Shown piece after piece: positions 9,303 through 17,957 of a DNA stretch of 64,000 bases (position 1 is its first letter; every line of letters starts with the position of its first letter). Origin of the DNA: Bradyrhizobium sp. WSM1743 (lineage in GTDB: Bacteria; Pseudomonadota; Alphaproteobacteria; Rhizobiales; Xanthobacteraceae). A program made the position numbers and the translations under genes. The notes under the pieces were generated by a model. That model was given only the letters and a program-made list of their open reading frames with translations. It was not told the DNA's origin and ran no database searches. The stretch spans positions 186,001 to 250,000 of the forward strand of contig NZ_AXAZ01000003.1 of NCBI RefSeq assembly GCF_000473065.1. Reading direction: 5' to 3'.

Positions 9303-9313
9303 GACGGCGGCTC

Positions 9314-10297
9314 ATGAGCGCATCTCCTGACACAACCGGCCAGCCGGTCGCCCTCGTCATCCAGCGCCGCATCGCGGACGATGGCTTCGCCGCGTTCGCG
9401 CGATGGAACGGTGAGGTCGGCGAGGTGCTCAAGGCCTGGCCCGGCTTCCTCGGCCAGGAGGTGGTACCGCCACAGCCGCCCGCGCATGTGGACTGGGTGA
9501 CGATCCTGCGCTTTGCGAGCCCGGCCGCCGCGCGGGCCTGGCTTCAGAGCGAGGTGTGGGCGAAGCTGATCGCGGACGTGCAGCGCTTCTTCGTCGGTTC
9601 GGAGGACGTTCACATCCTGCCCGACACCGGCGTCCAGCGCGACAGCGCGGTCTCGGCCGTCATCTCCTTCAAGGTCCCCGACGGGCTCGAGCATGCGTTC
9701 CTGAAATGGCAGCAGAGCATCCAGGCCGCCGAAGCCGAGTTCAAGGGCTTCCTGCGCCACAAGATCGAGCGACCGATTCCCGGCTTGCATGACGAGTGGA
9801 TCATCATCCTGTCGTTCGACAACGATGCAAACCTCAATGCCTGGCTCGACTCGCCGTTGCGGCAGACGCTGCTCGAGGAGGGCGCGCGCTTCAACGCCGG
9901 GATGAATGTGAAGCGGGCGAGCTACGGCTTCAATTTCTGGTTCCCGACGGGGAAGACGCAGGCGCCGGAGCAAAGCGCGGGCCTGATCTGGAAGAGCAAC
10001 CTGATCGTCCTCCTGGTGCTCTATCCCGTGGTGTACCTTTGGGGCTATTTCATCGGCAGGCCGCTGATCGACAGCCACGGCGTGCCGGTTTGGCTGTCGC
10101 TGTTCGTCGGCAATCTCGTCAGCACCCAGCTGCTTGGCTGGTGGCTCGTGCCAGCCGCCTTCAGGGCGCTCGACTGGTGGGTGACGCCGAAGGCGACGAT
10201 CAGTCGCCAGATCGCGGGCTACGCGCTGCTTGCCGCGCTCTACGGCGCGTCGATGGCCCTGTACGCACTGCTGCTCGCGTGGCATTGGGGACGGTAA
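9314..10297 (+). CDS. Tandem ABM-domain protein with C-terminal membrane domain
   Basis: The 327-residue product has two repeats of the dimeric alpha-beta-barrel (ABM/YgiN-like) fold, roughly residues 12-100 and 108-205. Each has the pattern of a beta strand, a WxxE/Q helix and a WVTIL or WIIIL strand. Three hydrophobic segments follow, within about residues 223-327. The fused duplicate could form the usual ABM dimer within one chain, tethered to the inner membrane. ABM proteins are often small-molecule oxygenases or heme-degrading enzymes, but no substrate can be assigned here. The start at 9314 skips an in-frame earlier ATG that overlaps the guaD stop. Confidence 0.7.
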   Translation: MSASPDTTGQPVALVIQRRIADDGFAAFARWNGEVGEVLKAWPGFLGQEVVPPQPPAHVDWVTILRFASPAAARAWLQSEVWAKLIADVQRFFVGSEDVHILPDTGVQRDSAVSAVISFKVPDGLEHAFLKWQQSIQAAEAEFKGFLRHKIERPIPGLHDEWIIILSFDNDANLNAWLDSPLRQTLLEEGARFNAGMNVKRASYGFNFWFPTGKTQAPEQSAGLIWKSNLIVLLVLYPVVYLWGYFIGRPLIDSHGVPVWLSLFVGNLVSTQLLGWWLVPAAFRALDWWVTPKATISRQIAGYALLAALYGASMALYALLLAWHWGR

Positions 10298-10343
10298 GGC
10301 CGTCCACCCTATTGTCGCGGAGAAGGGCGGTCGCTGGACATCG

Positions 10344-11252
10344 ATGACCATGTTCGCCCTGACATTTCTTGGGACATCGGCAAGCGTTCCCTCAGCGGAG
10401 CGCAACCATCCGGCGCTCCTCGTGGAAGCCGCAGGCAAGCGTGTCCTGATTGACTGCGGCGAGGGCACGCAGCGCCAGCTGCTGCGCAGCGGCGTCGGCT
10501 TTCGGCGGCTCGACCGCATCCTGCTGACGCACGCCCATCTCGATCACGTGCTCGGCATCCCCGGCCTGTTCTCGACCCTGGGCCTGCGGCAGACCTCCGA
10601 CGTGATGACAATTCACGGCGGACTGGGAACGCTCGACATCATCATCCGCATGCTCGCAGGCCTATGGGGCGCGGGGAGGGCGCCGATCGCGGTCAAGTTC
10701 GCACCGCTGACCGCGGGACGGGTCATCGATGCCGATGAATTCACAATCGACTGTTTTCCGGTCCGCCATCGCGACACCGACAGTTTTGGTTTCGTCTTCC
10801 AAAGCCCCGCGCGCCGTCATCTTCGGCCTGACCGCCTCGTCGCGCTTGGTGTCCCCGACGGTCCCTTGCGCGGCGAGTTGGCCGCGGGCCGACCGATCGT
10901 GCTTGCCAACCGAACCGACGATCCGGAAGACGTCCTCAGCCCGCCGAGCGGCGGCAGGAAGCTCGTCGTGATCGGCGACACCGAGACCACCGAGGGGCTG
11001 TCGCAATACGCTGCCAATGCCGACATGTTGGTGATCGAGGCGACGTTCCTCGATCGCGACGCACCGACCGCGCGGAATTACGGCCATCTCACCGCGGCGG
11101 AGGCGGCTTCCTTTGCGGCCGCGAATAACGTCGGGCAGCTCGTGCTGACCCACATGTCTGGGCGCTACGAAGACGAGGAGATCCTGGCGGAGGCGACAAG
11201 GATCTTTCCGAACAGCCGGGTAGCCGCTGATTTCGACCGCCTCGTGATCTAG
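10344..11252 (+). CDS. rnz: Ribonuclease Z-like metallo-beta-lactamase-fold hydrolase
   Basis: The 302-residue protein opens FLGTSASVPSAERN and has the THAHLDHVLG zinc-binding motif (residues about 60-69), DCGEGTQRQL before it, and the late ATFLDRD and LTHMSGRY segments that supply the remaining zinc ligands. This order is that of tRNase Z, which trims tRNA 3' trailers. The Gly- and Pro-rich flexible arm is short or diverged, so it may be an RNase BN-like or arylsulfatase-like relative. It ends 15 bases from the convergent IclR gene. Confidence 0.78.
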   Translation: MTMFALTFLGTSASVPSAERNHPALLVEAAGKRVLIDCGEGTQRQLLRSGVGFRRLDRILLTHAHLDHVLGIPGLFSTLGLRQTSDVMTIHGGLGTLDIIIRMLAGLWGAGRAPIAVKFAPLTAGRVIDADEFTIDCFPVRHRDTDSFGFVFQSPARRHLRPDRLVALGVPDGPLRGELAAGRPIVLANRTDDPEDVLSPPSGGRKLVVIGDTETTEGLSQYAANADMLVIEATFLDRDAPTARNYGHLTAAEAASFAAANNVGQLVLTHMSGRYEDEEILAEATRIFPNSRVAADFDRLVI

Positions 11253-11267
11253 TCGCCGCGACCGCGC

Positions 11268-12101
11268 TCAGCTTGACAATCCCGACTTGATCGCGAGATC
11301 CTGCGCCTGGCTCGTCACCTGCACCAGCCGCGGCAGCGCCTGATCGCGAAAGGCCGACATGTCCATCCGTATCGCATCGACAGTGACGCTCAATCCGGCG
11401 ATCACCAGACCCTGTGCGTCGAAGATCGGCGTTGCCAGCGTGCGCAGGCCATAGGCGTTCTCGCCGTCGGAGACGGCATGGCCCTTCTTCTTCACCTGAT
11501 CGAGCCGGGCGAGCAGGGCATCGAGGTCGGTGAGCGTTCGCTCCGACAGCTTTACACGGGGGCGCAACTCAAGCCGTGAGATCTGCTCGTCGCGCGCCAG
11601 ATGCGCCAGCATGACGTGGCCGAGCGCAGCGCTGTAGGCGGGGATGCGGGTGCCCGGCCGCCGATCCATCTTGTGGCGATCGAGGCCGGCACCGACGCGG
11701 GCAAGATAGACCACGTCGCCGCCGTCGAGGATGCCGAGCGAGGCCGCATCGCCGACCGCAGGCACGAGCTCGCGCAGCAGCGGCTCGACGATGGTCCGCA
11801 GCGATCCGTGCGACAGCACGGTGTAGCCGAGATCGAGGCAGGCAACGCCGAGGCGGAACCGGCGGCTCTGCGGAACCGCCTGGAGATATCCGAGTTCGAC
11901 CAGGGTCTGGATCAGCCGGAACGCTGTCCCGCGATCGAGATCGGCCCGTGCGGCGATCTCACTCAGGGTGAGCTCGAAGGCCTCGCTGGTGAAACTCTTG
12001 AGCACGGCAAACGCCTTGCCAACGGAAGCGACGTAATTCTTTGGATTTGTCGGTGTGGCTTCAGGTTTACGCTTTGCGGCCTTGTTCTCAGCCTTTGCCA
12101 T
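11268..12101 (-). CDS. IclR-family transcriptional regulator
   Basis: The 277-residue protein has a winged helix-turn-helix at about residues 25-85 (LTLSEIAARADLDRGTAFRL) and an IclR effector domain to the end, with AALGHVMLAHL and NAYGLRTLATPIFD as typical segments. The basic tail at residues 2-15 precedes the DNA-binding domain. It is divergent from the DHDPS-like gene, and a TGTTCG-N5-CGAACA palindrome lies between them. It most likely controls the catabolic operon to the right in response to a substrate or intermediate. Confidence 0.9.
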   Translation of the reverse strand: MAKAENKAAKRKPEATPTNPKNYVASVGKAFAVLKSFTSEAFELTLSEIAARADLDRGTAFRLIQTLVELGYLQAVPQSRRFRLGVACLDLGYTVLSHGSLRTIVEPLLRELVPAVGDAASLGILDGGDVVYLARVGAGLDRHKMDRRPGTRIPAYSAALGHVMLAHLARDEQISRLELRPRVKLSERTLTDLDALLARLDQVKKKGHAVSDGENAYGLRTLATPIFDAQGLVIAGLSVTVDAIRMDMSAFRDQALPRLVQVTSQAQDLAIKSGLSS

Positions 12102-12177
12102 GCTCGAATGCCCGCCATGACAGCTGCCCTTGACGCGGCGGCAGCCTGATCTTACCAACGGGACAGATCATAACAAA

Positions 12178-12194
12178 TGTTCGCAATCCGAACA
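12178..12194. promoter_or_regulatory. Probable IclR operator
   Basis: TGTTCG and CGAACA arms flank a 5-base spacer in the gap between the divergent iclR gene and the aldolase gene, 27 bases before the proposed TTG start. Several IclR-family proteins bind sites with GTTCG/CGAAC arms, so the match in form and place is good. Confidence 0.55.
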
Positions 12195-12220
12195 ATATCG
12201 ATTTGACGATCGGAGGAAGT

Positions 12221-13144
12221 TTGTCGACATCATCGCTGCACCCTCATGGCGTGTTCTCCGCCGCGTTGACGCCCCTCGACGCCGAGCTCGCCCCCGATCA
12301 TGCGCGCTTCGTCGCGCATTGCCGTTACCTGCTGGACGAAGGCTGCGACGGCATCGCGCTGCTGGGCACCACCGGCGAGGCGAACTCCTTTTCCGCGGCC
12401 GAGCGGATGTTCCTGCTCGAGGCGGCGGTAGCGGCGGGCATCGCGCCGCAGCGGCTTCTCCCCGGAACGGGCGTCGCCGCGCTCACCGAAACCATTGCGC
12501 TGACGCGTCACGCGCTCTCGGTCGCTGTCGACACCGTGGTGATGCTGCCGCCGTTCTACTACAAGGGCGTCAGCGACGACGGCATCTACGCGTCCTACAG
12601 CGAAGTCGTGCAGCGCATCGGCGATGCCAGGCTCAAGGTCGTGCTCTATCACATCCCGCAGATGTCGGCGCAGCCGATCTCGCACGCGCTGATCGAGCGG
12701 CTGCGCAAGGCCTATCCGGCCACCTTCACCGGCATCAAGGATTCCTCCGGCAACTTCGCCAACATGACCGCGATGGTCGAGCGCTTTCCGGGTTTCTCGG
12801 TTCTCGTCGGGGCAGATCCACTGCTCCTGCCGCTGCTGCGCAAGGGCGGGGCGGGCTGCATCACCGCGACCTCCAATCTCGTCGCGCGCGACCTTGCTTA
12901 TGTCTACAAGCATTTTCGCGACAGCGACGATGATGTGGCGCTCAAGGCGGCACAGGCGCGCATCGTGAAGGCGCGCGAGCTGGTCTCGCGCTTCCCGCAG
13001 ATGGCCTCGCTGAAGGCGATCGTTGCCGAGCGAACCGGACATGCCGGATGGCAGCGCCTGCGGCCGCCGTTGGAATCCCTGCCGCCGGCCCAAGTGAAAG
13101 AGCTGCTTGCGGATGCTGCGGCATTCGCTGCCGCCACCGTCTAG
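12221..13144 (+). CDS. Dihydrodipicolinate synthase-family aldolase/dehydratase (catabolic DapA homologue)
   Basis: The 307-residue class I aldolase fold shows the LLGTTGEANSFS motif near residue 50, the catalytic Tyr region VLYHIPQ at about 145, and the Schiff-base Lys in FTGIKDSSGN near 170. It starts at TTG 12221, chosen because GGAGGAAG sits 5 bases before it; an upstream TTG at 12203 lacks a ribosome binding site. In this setting with an FAD dehydrogenase and an acid-sugar kinase it is more likely a 2-keto-3-deoxy-sugar-acid aldolase or dehydratase than a lysine enzyme. Substrate unknown. Confidence 0.85.
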   Translation: MSTSSLHPHGVFSAALTPLDAELAPDHARFVAHCRYLLDEGCDGIALLGTTGEANSFSAAERMFLLEAAVAAGIAPQRLLPGTGVAALTETIALTRHALSVAVDTVVMLPPFYYKGVSDDGIYASYSEVVQRIGDARLKVVLYHIPQMSAQPISHALIERLRKAYPATFTGIKDSSGNFANMTAMVERFPGFSVLVGADPLLLPLLRKGGAGCITATSNLVARDLAYVYKHFRDSDDDVALKAAQARIVKARELVSRFPQMASLKAIVAERTGHAGWQRLRPPLESLPPAQVKELLADAAAFAAATV

Positions 13145-13173
13145 ATACGGCCACGGACGACGAGGCGAACCCG

Positions 13174-14613
13174 ATGTCCGATTCTTTCCAGGATGCGTTG
13201 GCCGGGCTCGCCGCGATCGTCGGCGACAAGTACGTCATCGCGTCCGGGCCGGATCAGGAGCCTTACGTGGTGGACTGGCGCGGGCGCTATCACGGTCGCG
13301 CCGTTGCTGTGGTGAAGCCCGGCTCGACCGCCGAGGTCGCCGCCGTCGTGAAATTCTGCGCCGCAAGGCGGCTGGCGATCGTGCCGCAGGGCGGCAACAC
13401 CGGTATGTGCGGGGCGGCGACGCCCGACAATCGCGCGGGCAATGTCGTGATCCGGCTCGACCGCATGCGGGCCGTGCGCGACGTCAGCCCGCTCGCCAAC
13501 ACCATCACGGTGGAGGCCGGCTGCATCCTCGCGGAGGTGCAGAACGCTGCGCGGGACGTCGATCGCTACTTTCCCTTGAGCCTTGGCGCCGAGGGCTCCT
13601 GCCAGATCGGCGGCAACATCTCGACCAATGCCGGCGGCACCGCCGTGCTGCGCTACGGTCCGACGCGCGATCTCGTGCTCGGGCTGGAGGTCGTCTTGCC
13701 TGATGGCCGCGTCTTCAATGGCCTGCGCGCATTGCGCAAGGACAATACGGGCTATGCGCTCAAGCAGCTCTTCATCGGCGCGGAGGGCACGCTCGGCATC
13801 GTCACCGCGGCAGTGCTGAAGCTGTTCGCGCCGCCGCGCAGCTCGGCCCTGGCGCTGTTGAAGCTGCAAGGCGTCGAGCAGGCGCTCGAGGTCATGCAGC
13901 GCCTGCGCGGCGCGGTCGGCGACCGGCTCGGGAGCCTCGAGATCATGTCGCGCTCGCAGATCGAGGCGATCGCCGCGACCGTGCCGCATGTCACCATTCC
14001 GTTCGAGCTGACGGCGCCATGGTATCTGATCGTCGAGCTGACCGACACCCTCGCAAGCGTTGACCTCAACGAGCAGCTGGCCGCGGTGCTTGCTGATGCC
14101 ATGGAAGCGGGCCTCGCCGAGGACGCCATATTGGCCTCCAATCTGGCGCAGGCGAAGGCGATCTGGGCTGTCCGGCATAGCGTGTCCGAGGGCAACAAGC
14201 GCAGCGGCTATGTGGTATCGCATGACAGCGTGGTGCCGCTGGAGCGCCAGGCGGCTTTCGTCAACAATGTCGAGGCGCGGATCAAGGCCGCCGTGCCGCA
14301 TGCGAACGTCGTGATGCACGGCCATATCGGCGACGGCAATATCCACGTCGTGGCCCTGATCGATCGGGTGCATTGCCAAGACCCGGATGTGACGGCGGCC
14401 CTGGTGGCGCAAATCAATGAGATCGTCGATGATGAGACCGCAGCGCAGGGCGGGGCGATCAGTGCCGAGCACGGCATCGGCATCACCAATCGCAGCCGGC
14501 TCGCCCGCGTCACCGATCCACTCGACATCGCGCTCATGCGCGACATCAAGCAATTGCTCGATCCGCATGGCCTGATGAATCCCGGTAAGATCTTTTCCGC
14601 GGGAGCGAGATGA
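13174..14613 (+). CDS. FAD-linked D-2-hydroxyacid dehydrogenase (GlcD/D2HGDH-like)
   Basis: The 479-residue protein has the PCMH-type FAD domain with PQGGNTGMCGAATP near residues 70-85 and LGAEGSCQIGGNISTNAGG near 138-156. The C-terminal domain carries the metal-binding HGHIGDGNIHV and the EHGIG motif, and ends HGLMNPGKIF. Members oxidise D-2-hydroxy acids to 2-keto acids. It is 29 bases after the aldolase gene and overlaps the kinase gene by 4 bases (ATGA), so it is part of one operon. A sugar acid such as an aldonate, threonate or tartronate-type compound is a plausible substrate. Confidence 0.87.
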   Translation: MSDSFQDALAGLAAIVGDKYVIASGPDQEPYVVDWRGRYHGRAVAVVKPGSTAEVAAVVKFCAARRLAIVPQGGNTGMCGAATPDNRAGNVVIRLDRMRAVRDVSPLANTITVEAGCILAEVQNAARDVDRYFPLSLGAEGSCQIGGNISTNAGGTAVLRYGPTRDLVLGLEVVLPDGRVFNGLRALRKDNTGYALKQLFIGAEGTLGIVTAAVLKLFAPPRSSALALLKLQGVEQALEVMQRLRGAVGDRLGSLEIMSRSQIEAIAATVPHVTIPFELTAPWYLIVELTDTLASVDLNEQLAAVLADAMEAGLAEDAILASNLAQAKAIWAVRHSVSEGNKRSGYVVSHDSVVPLERQAAFVNNVEARIKAAVPHANVVMHGHIGDGNIHVVALIDRVHCQDPDVTAALVAQINEIVDDETAAQGGAISAEHGIGITNRSRLARVTDPLDIALMRDIKQLLDPHGLMNPGKIFSAGAR

Positions 14614-15722
14614 CAATGACGAGCGTCCGGCTGCTTGCTGACGATCTGACCGGTGCGCTGGACACCGCGGCGGAGTTCGTCGGCCTATGCGGACCGTTCG
14701 ACGTCACCTGGCCGGAAGCACCCGCGACCTTCGGCCCCGGCAGCCTCGCGATTGACAGCGGTACTCGCGAGAGATCGAAGGCCGAGAGCGTAGAGATCGT
14801 GGGACGGTTGGCGCCGCGGCTTCAGGGAGCGACGATCGCCTACAAGAAGGTCGACAGCCTCCTGCGTGGTGCCTGGGCGGCCGAGCTCGGCGCCTGTCTG
14901 CGCAGCGGTCATTGGGCTTCCTGCGTGGTCGCGCCCGCGTTCGATTATCAGGGACGCCGCACCGCAGGCGGCCAGCAATTCGCACGCACGGTGCAAGGCG
15001 AGTGGCATCGGGTCGGCGACAATTTGCTTGATCAATTGAGACAGAGCGGCATCGAAGCACGGCAGGGACAGGCTGAGACGCTGTCGCAGGGTGGTGTCCA
15101 GATATTCGATGCCGAGAGTGACATCGACCTCGATCGCGTCGTCGAGATGGCACGGCGCATGCCGGGGCCCGTGCTGTGGTGCGGAAGCGGCGGGTTGGCC
15201 GGCGCGCTTGCGCGCAGCCACCGTGCCGATGCGCCGGGCCAATTGAAGTTGCCCGTGCTGGGGCTGTTCGGCTCCGACCAGCCCGCCACCGCCTCTCAGC
15301 TGTCTGCGTGCGGCGCGGCGACGATTGCGCTTGCGGAAGACGAGGGCGCGACGCGCGTCCAGCGCAAGCTGGGCGACGACCGGGTGGCACTGGTCAAATT
15401 CGCTCTCGCTGAAGGCCTGTCACGCACTGAAGCGGCGCGGCGGATCGCGCGCGAAATGGCGTCGCTGATTGCGGCGCTCGATCCGCCCGGCACGCTGGTC
15501 GTCGCCGGCGGTGAGACCTTGAAGGCCGCATGTATTGCCCTTGGCACGCATGCGCTCCAGGTGACGGGGCGTATCGTTCCCGGATTGCCGCGCTCGATCC
15601 TGCAAGGCGGGCGCTGGTCCGGCGTCGACGTCATCTCGAAATCCGGCGCATTCGGTCCCAGCGGGCTGTGGCGCGACCTGCTCCGGGACAATCATCTGCT
15701 CAGCATGGAGAGTCCGACATGA
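14610..15722 (+). CDS. DUF1537 four-carbon acid-sugar kinase (OtnK/DtnK family)
   Basis: The 370-residue protein opens with RLLADDLTGALDTAAEF, the family signature, and has AYKKVDSLLRG at about residues 77-87. The C-terminal nucleotide-binding half shows LVVAGGETLKA and a late GAFG segment. Family members phosphorylate four-carbon acids such as D-threonate or D-/L-erythronate. It overlaps both neighbours by ATGA, which means tight coupling with the FAD dehydrogenase and PdxA-like genes. It is somewhat shorter than the usual 410-430 residues. Pairing with a PdxA2 homologue favours a D-threonate or D-erythronate type kinase. Confidence 0.87.
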   Translation: MTMTSVRLLADDLTGALDTAAEFVGLCGPFDVTWPEAPATFGPGSLAIDSGTRERSKAESVEIVGRLAPRLQGATIAYKKVDSLLRGAWAAELGACLRSGHWASCVVAPAFDYQGRRTAGGQQFARTVQGEWHRVGDNLLDQLRQSGIEARQGQAETLSQGGVQIFDAESDIDLDRVVEMARRMPGPVLWCGSGGLAGALARSHRADAPGQLKLPVLGLFGSDQPATASQLSACGAATIALAEDEGATRVQRKLGDDRVALVKFALAEGLSRTEAARRIAREMASLIAALDPPGTLVVAGGETLKAACIALGTHALQVTGRIVPGLPRSILQGGRWSGVDVISKSGAFGPSGLWRDLLRDNHLLSMESPT

Positions 15723-16756
15723 CCTCTCGTCATCTTGCCATCACCATGGGCGATCCGGCCGGGATCGGGCCGGAGATCATCGTCAAGGCCTGCGTCGGGC
15801 TGAAGGAGCGGATCGCGAAGGGCGATCTACGCCTGCTCGTCATCGGCAGCGGCGCGGCGCTGGAAGGCGCCAAGGCCGCGCTCGGCGCAGACGTTGCGAT
15901 CCCGGAGGTGACGGCCGACGATCGCGAATGGCCCAATCTCTGCTACCTGCAAGCCGACGTTGAAGGCGATCCGATCAAGCCCGGCGTGCTCAGCGCCGAT
16001 GGCGGTCGCTTTGCATACAAGGCGATCGAGCAGGGCGTGCGTCTGACGCAGGCCGGCCGCACCGCGGCGATCGTCACCGCACCGCTCAACAAGGAGGCCC
16101 TCAACAAGGCGGGCTATCATTTCCCTGGCCACACCGAGATGCTGGCGCATCTCACCGGCGTGCGCGGCTCGGTGATGCTGCTCGCCCACGGCAACATGCG
16201 CGTCAGCCATGTCTCGACCCATGTCGCGCTGGAGGACGTGCCGAAGCGCCTGACGCCGGAGCGGCTGCGCATGGTGATCGATCTCACCAACGATGCGTTG
16301 CGCCGGCTCGGCATTGCCAGGCCGAAGATCGCGATCGCCGCGCTCAATCCGCATGCCGGCGAGGGCGGCCTGTTCGGCCGGCAGGATATCGACGTGTCGG
16401 CGCCGACGATTGCGAAAGCGGTCGCCGATGGCCTCGACGTCGTCGGCCCGGTGCCCGGCGACACCATTTTCGTCAAGCTGCGTGCCGGCCAGTTCGATGC
16501 CGCGGTCGCGATGTATCACGATCAGGGGCACATCCCCGTAAAACTGCTCGGCTTCCAGGTCGATCCGGCGACCGGCCGCTGGCAGGAGCTCTCCGGCGTC
16601 AACATCACGCTGGGCCTGCCGATCATCCGCACTTCCGTGGATCACGGCACCGCCTTCGACATCGCCGGCAAGGGCATCGCCAACGAGCACAGCCTGATCG
16701 AGGCGATCGACTATGCCGAACGGCTGGCCGCCGGCGCATCCACAGCCAAATCATGA
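15719..16756 (+). CDS. pdxA2: PdxA2-like 4-phospho-acid-sugar dehydrogenase
   Basis: The 345-residue protein has the PdxA motifs MGDPAGIGPEI at residues 10-20, HFPGHTEMLAHL, the metal site HVSTHVALEDVP, LNPHAGEGGLFG and MYHDQGHIP. The vitamin B6 enzyme and PdxA2 share these, but linkage to a DUF1537 kinase is the hallmark of PdxA2, which oxidises and decarboxylates 4-phospho-D-threonate or -erythronate to dihydroxyacetone phosphate. The assignment to PdxA2 over PdxA rests on context. The start ATG at 15719 overlaps the kinase stop. Confidence 0.83.
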   Translation: MTSRHLAITMGDPAGIGPEIIVKACVGLKERIAKGDLRLLVIGSGAALEGAKAALGADVAIPEVTADDREWPNLCYLQADVEGDPIKPGVLSADGGRFAYKAIEQGVRLTQAGRTAAIVTAPLNKEALNKAGYHFPGHTEMLAHLTGVRGSVMLLAHGNMRVSHVSTHVALEDVPKRLTPERLRMVIDLTNDALRRLGIARPKIAIAALNPHAGEGGLFGRQDIDVSAPTIAKAVADGLDVVGPVPGDTIFVKLRAGQFDAAVAMYHDQGHIPVKLLGFQVDPATGRWQELSGVNITLGLPIIRTSVDHGTAFDIAGKGIANEHSLIEAIDYAERLAAGASTAKS

Positions 16757-16769
16757 GATCGAACGCACG

Positions 16770-17900
16770 ATGACCAACGCCTTCACACCTATCGAAATCC
16801 AACGTCCCAACATCCTCGAGTTCGGCAACGGGACGATCGCCGCCGCGGCGCGCTTCGCCGAGCGGATTGGCGCCAGGCGGCCGCTGGTGATCTCCGACCC
16901 GTTCAATGCGCGCCGCGTCGACACTCTGGCGCTGCCGGGTGCGGTGAAAGTGTTCGGCGACGTCAAGCCCGAGCCGGACCTGCCCAATCTCGAGAAGGCG
17001 GTGGCGATGGCGAAGGAGGTCAAGCCCGATCTCGTCGTCGGCTTCGGTGGCGGCAGTGCGATGGATCTCGCCAAGCTGGTCGCGGTGATGTGCACGAAGG
17101 AGGTAGCATTCGCCGACATCGTCGGGCCCGAGAAGGTGGCCGGACGCAACGTGGCACTGATGCAGATCCCGACCACATCGGGCACCGGCAGCGAGGCCGG
17201 CACCCGTGCGCTCGTCACCGATCCCGTCAGCCAGAACAAGCAGGCGGTGCAGAGCCGCTTCATGATGGCCGATATCGCCATCGTCGATCCTGACCTGACT
17301 TTGACCGTGCCGAAGGAAGTGACTGCGGCGACCGGCGTCGACGCCTTGGCGCATTGCGTCGAGGCCTATACCAGCCGCAAGGCGCATCCGACGATCGATC
17401 TCTATGCGCTCGAAGGCGCACGGCTGGTCGGACGCTATCTCAAGCGCGCGGTCACTGACGGCAGCGACCGCGAGGCGCGCGCCGGGCTGTCACTGGCCTC
17501 GCTCTATGGCGGCTATTGCCTCGGGCCGGTGAATACGACGGCGGGCCACGCCGTGGCCTATCCGCTCGGCACGCGCCATCACGTTGCGCACGGTCTCGCC
17601 TGCGCGGTGATCTTCCCGCACACGCTCTCTTTCAACATGCCGGCGATGGAAGAGAAGACAGTCGCCGTGCTGGGTGCACTGGGGCTGCCAGAACGCAATG
17701 ATCTCGGGCTTGCATTCGATGCCAGCTATGAGTTCTGCAAGAATCTCGGCATCGAGATGCGGCTGTCCGCGCTCGGCGTGCCCAAGAACGATCTCGGCGT
17801 GATGGCCGACGAGGCGCACGCCATTCGCCGCCTGCTCGACAACAATCCGCGCGATTTGAGCCGGGATGCGATCCTCAATATGTACGAGGTCGCGTTCTAG
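16770..17900 (+). CDS. Iron-containing alcohol dehydrogenase
   Basis: The 376-residue group III dehydrogenase has the nucleotide loop GFGGGSAMD near residue 95, PTTSGTGSE at about 135, and the metal ligands in TGVDALAHCVEAYTS and in the AGHAVAYPLGTRHHVAHG segment. It reduces or oxidises a small aldehyde, ketone or hydroxyacid with NAD(P). It lies 13 bases after the pdxA2-like gene. Homologues in such clusters act as maleylacetate reductases or hydroxyacid-oxoacid dehydrogenases, so the precise role is open. Confidence 0.85.
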   Translation: MTNAFTPIEIQRPNILEFGNGTIAAAARFAERIGARRPLVISDPFNARRVDTLALPGAVKVFGDVKPEPDLPNLEKAVAMAKEVKPDLVVGFGGGSAMDLAKLVAVMCTKEVAFADIVGPEKVAGRNVALMQIPTTSGTGSEAGTRALVTDPVSQNKQAVQSRFMMADIAIVDPDLTLTVPKEVTAATGVDALAHCVEAYTSRKAHPTIDLYALEGARLVGRYLKRAVTDGSDREARAGLSLASLYGGYCLGPVNTTAGHAVAYPLGTRHHVAHGLACAVIFPHTLSFNMPAMEEKTVAVLGALGLPERNDLGLAFDASYEFCKNLGIEMRLSALGVPKNDLGVMADEAHAIRRLLDNNPRDLSRDAILNMYEVAF

Positions 17901-17957
17901 TCGTCTCCCGCGGCCCGCGGCACCAATCAACAACACAGTGAAACAGAGGAAACTTCG

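Noticed and set aside
13141..14616. A 491-codon minus-strand frame over the FAD dehydrogenase gene
   Set aside because: Antisense shadow with biased composition; the plus frame has all FAD-domain motifs.
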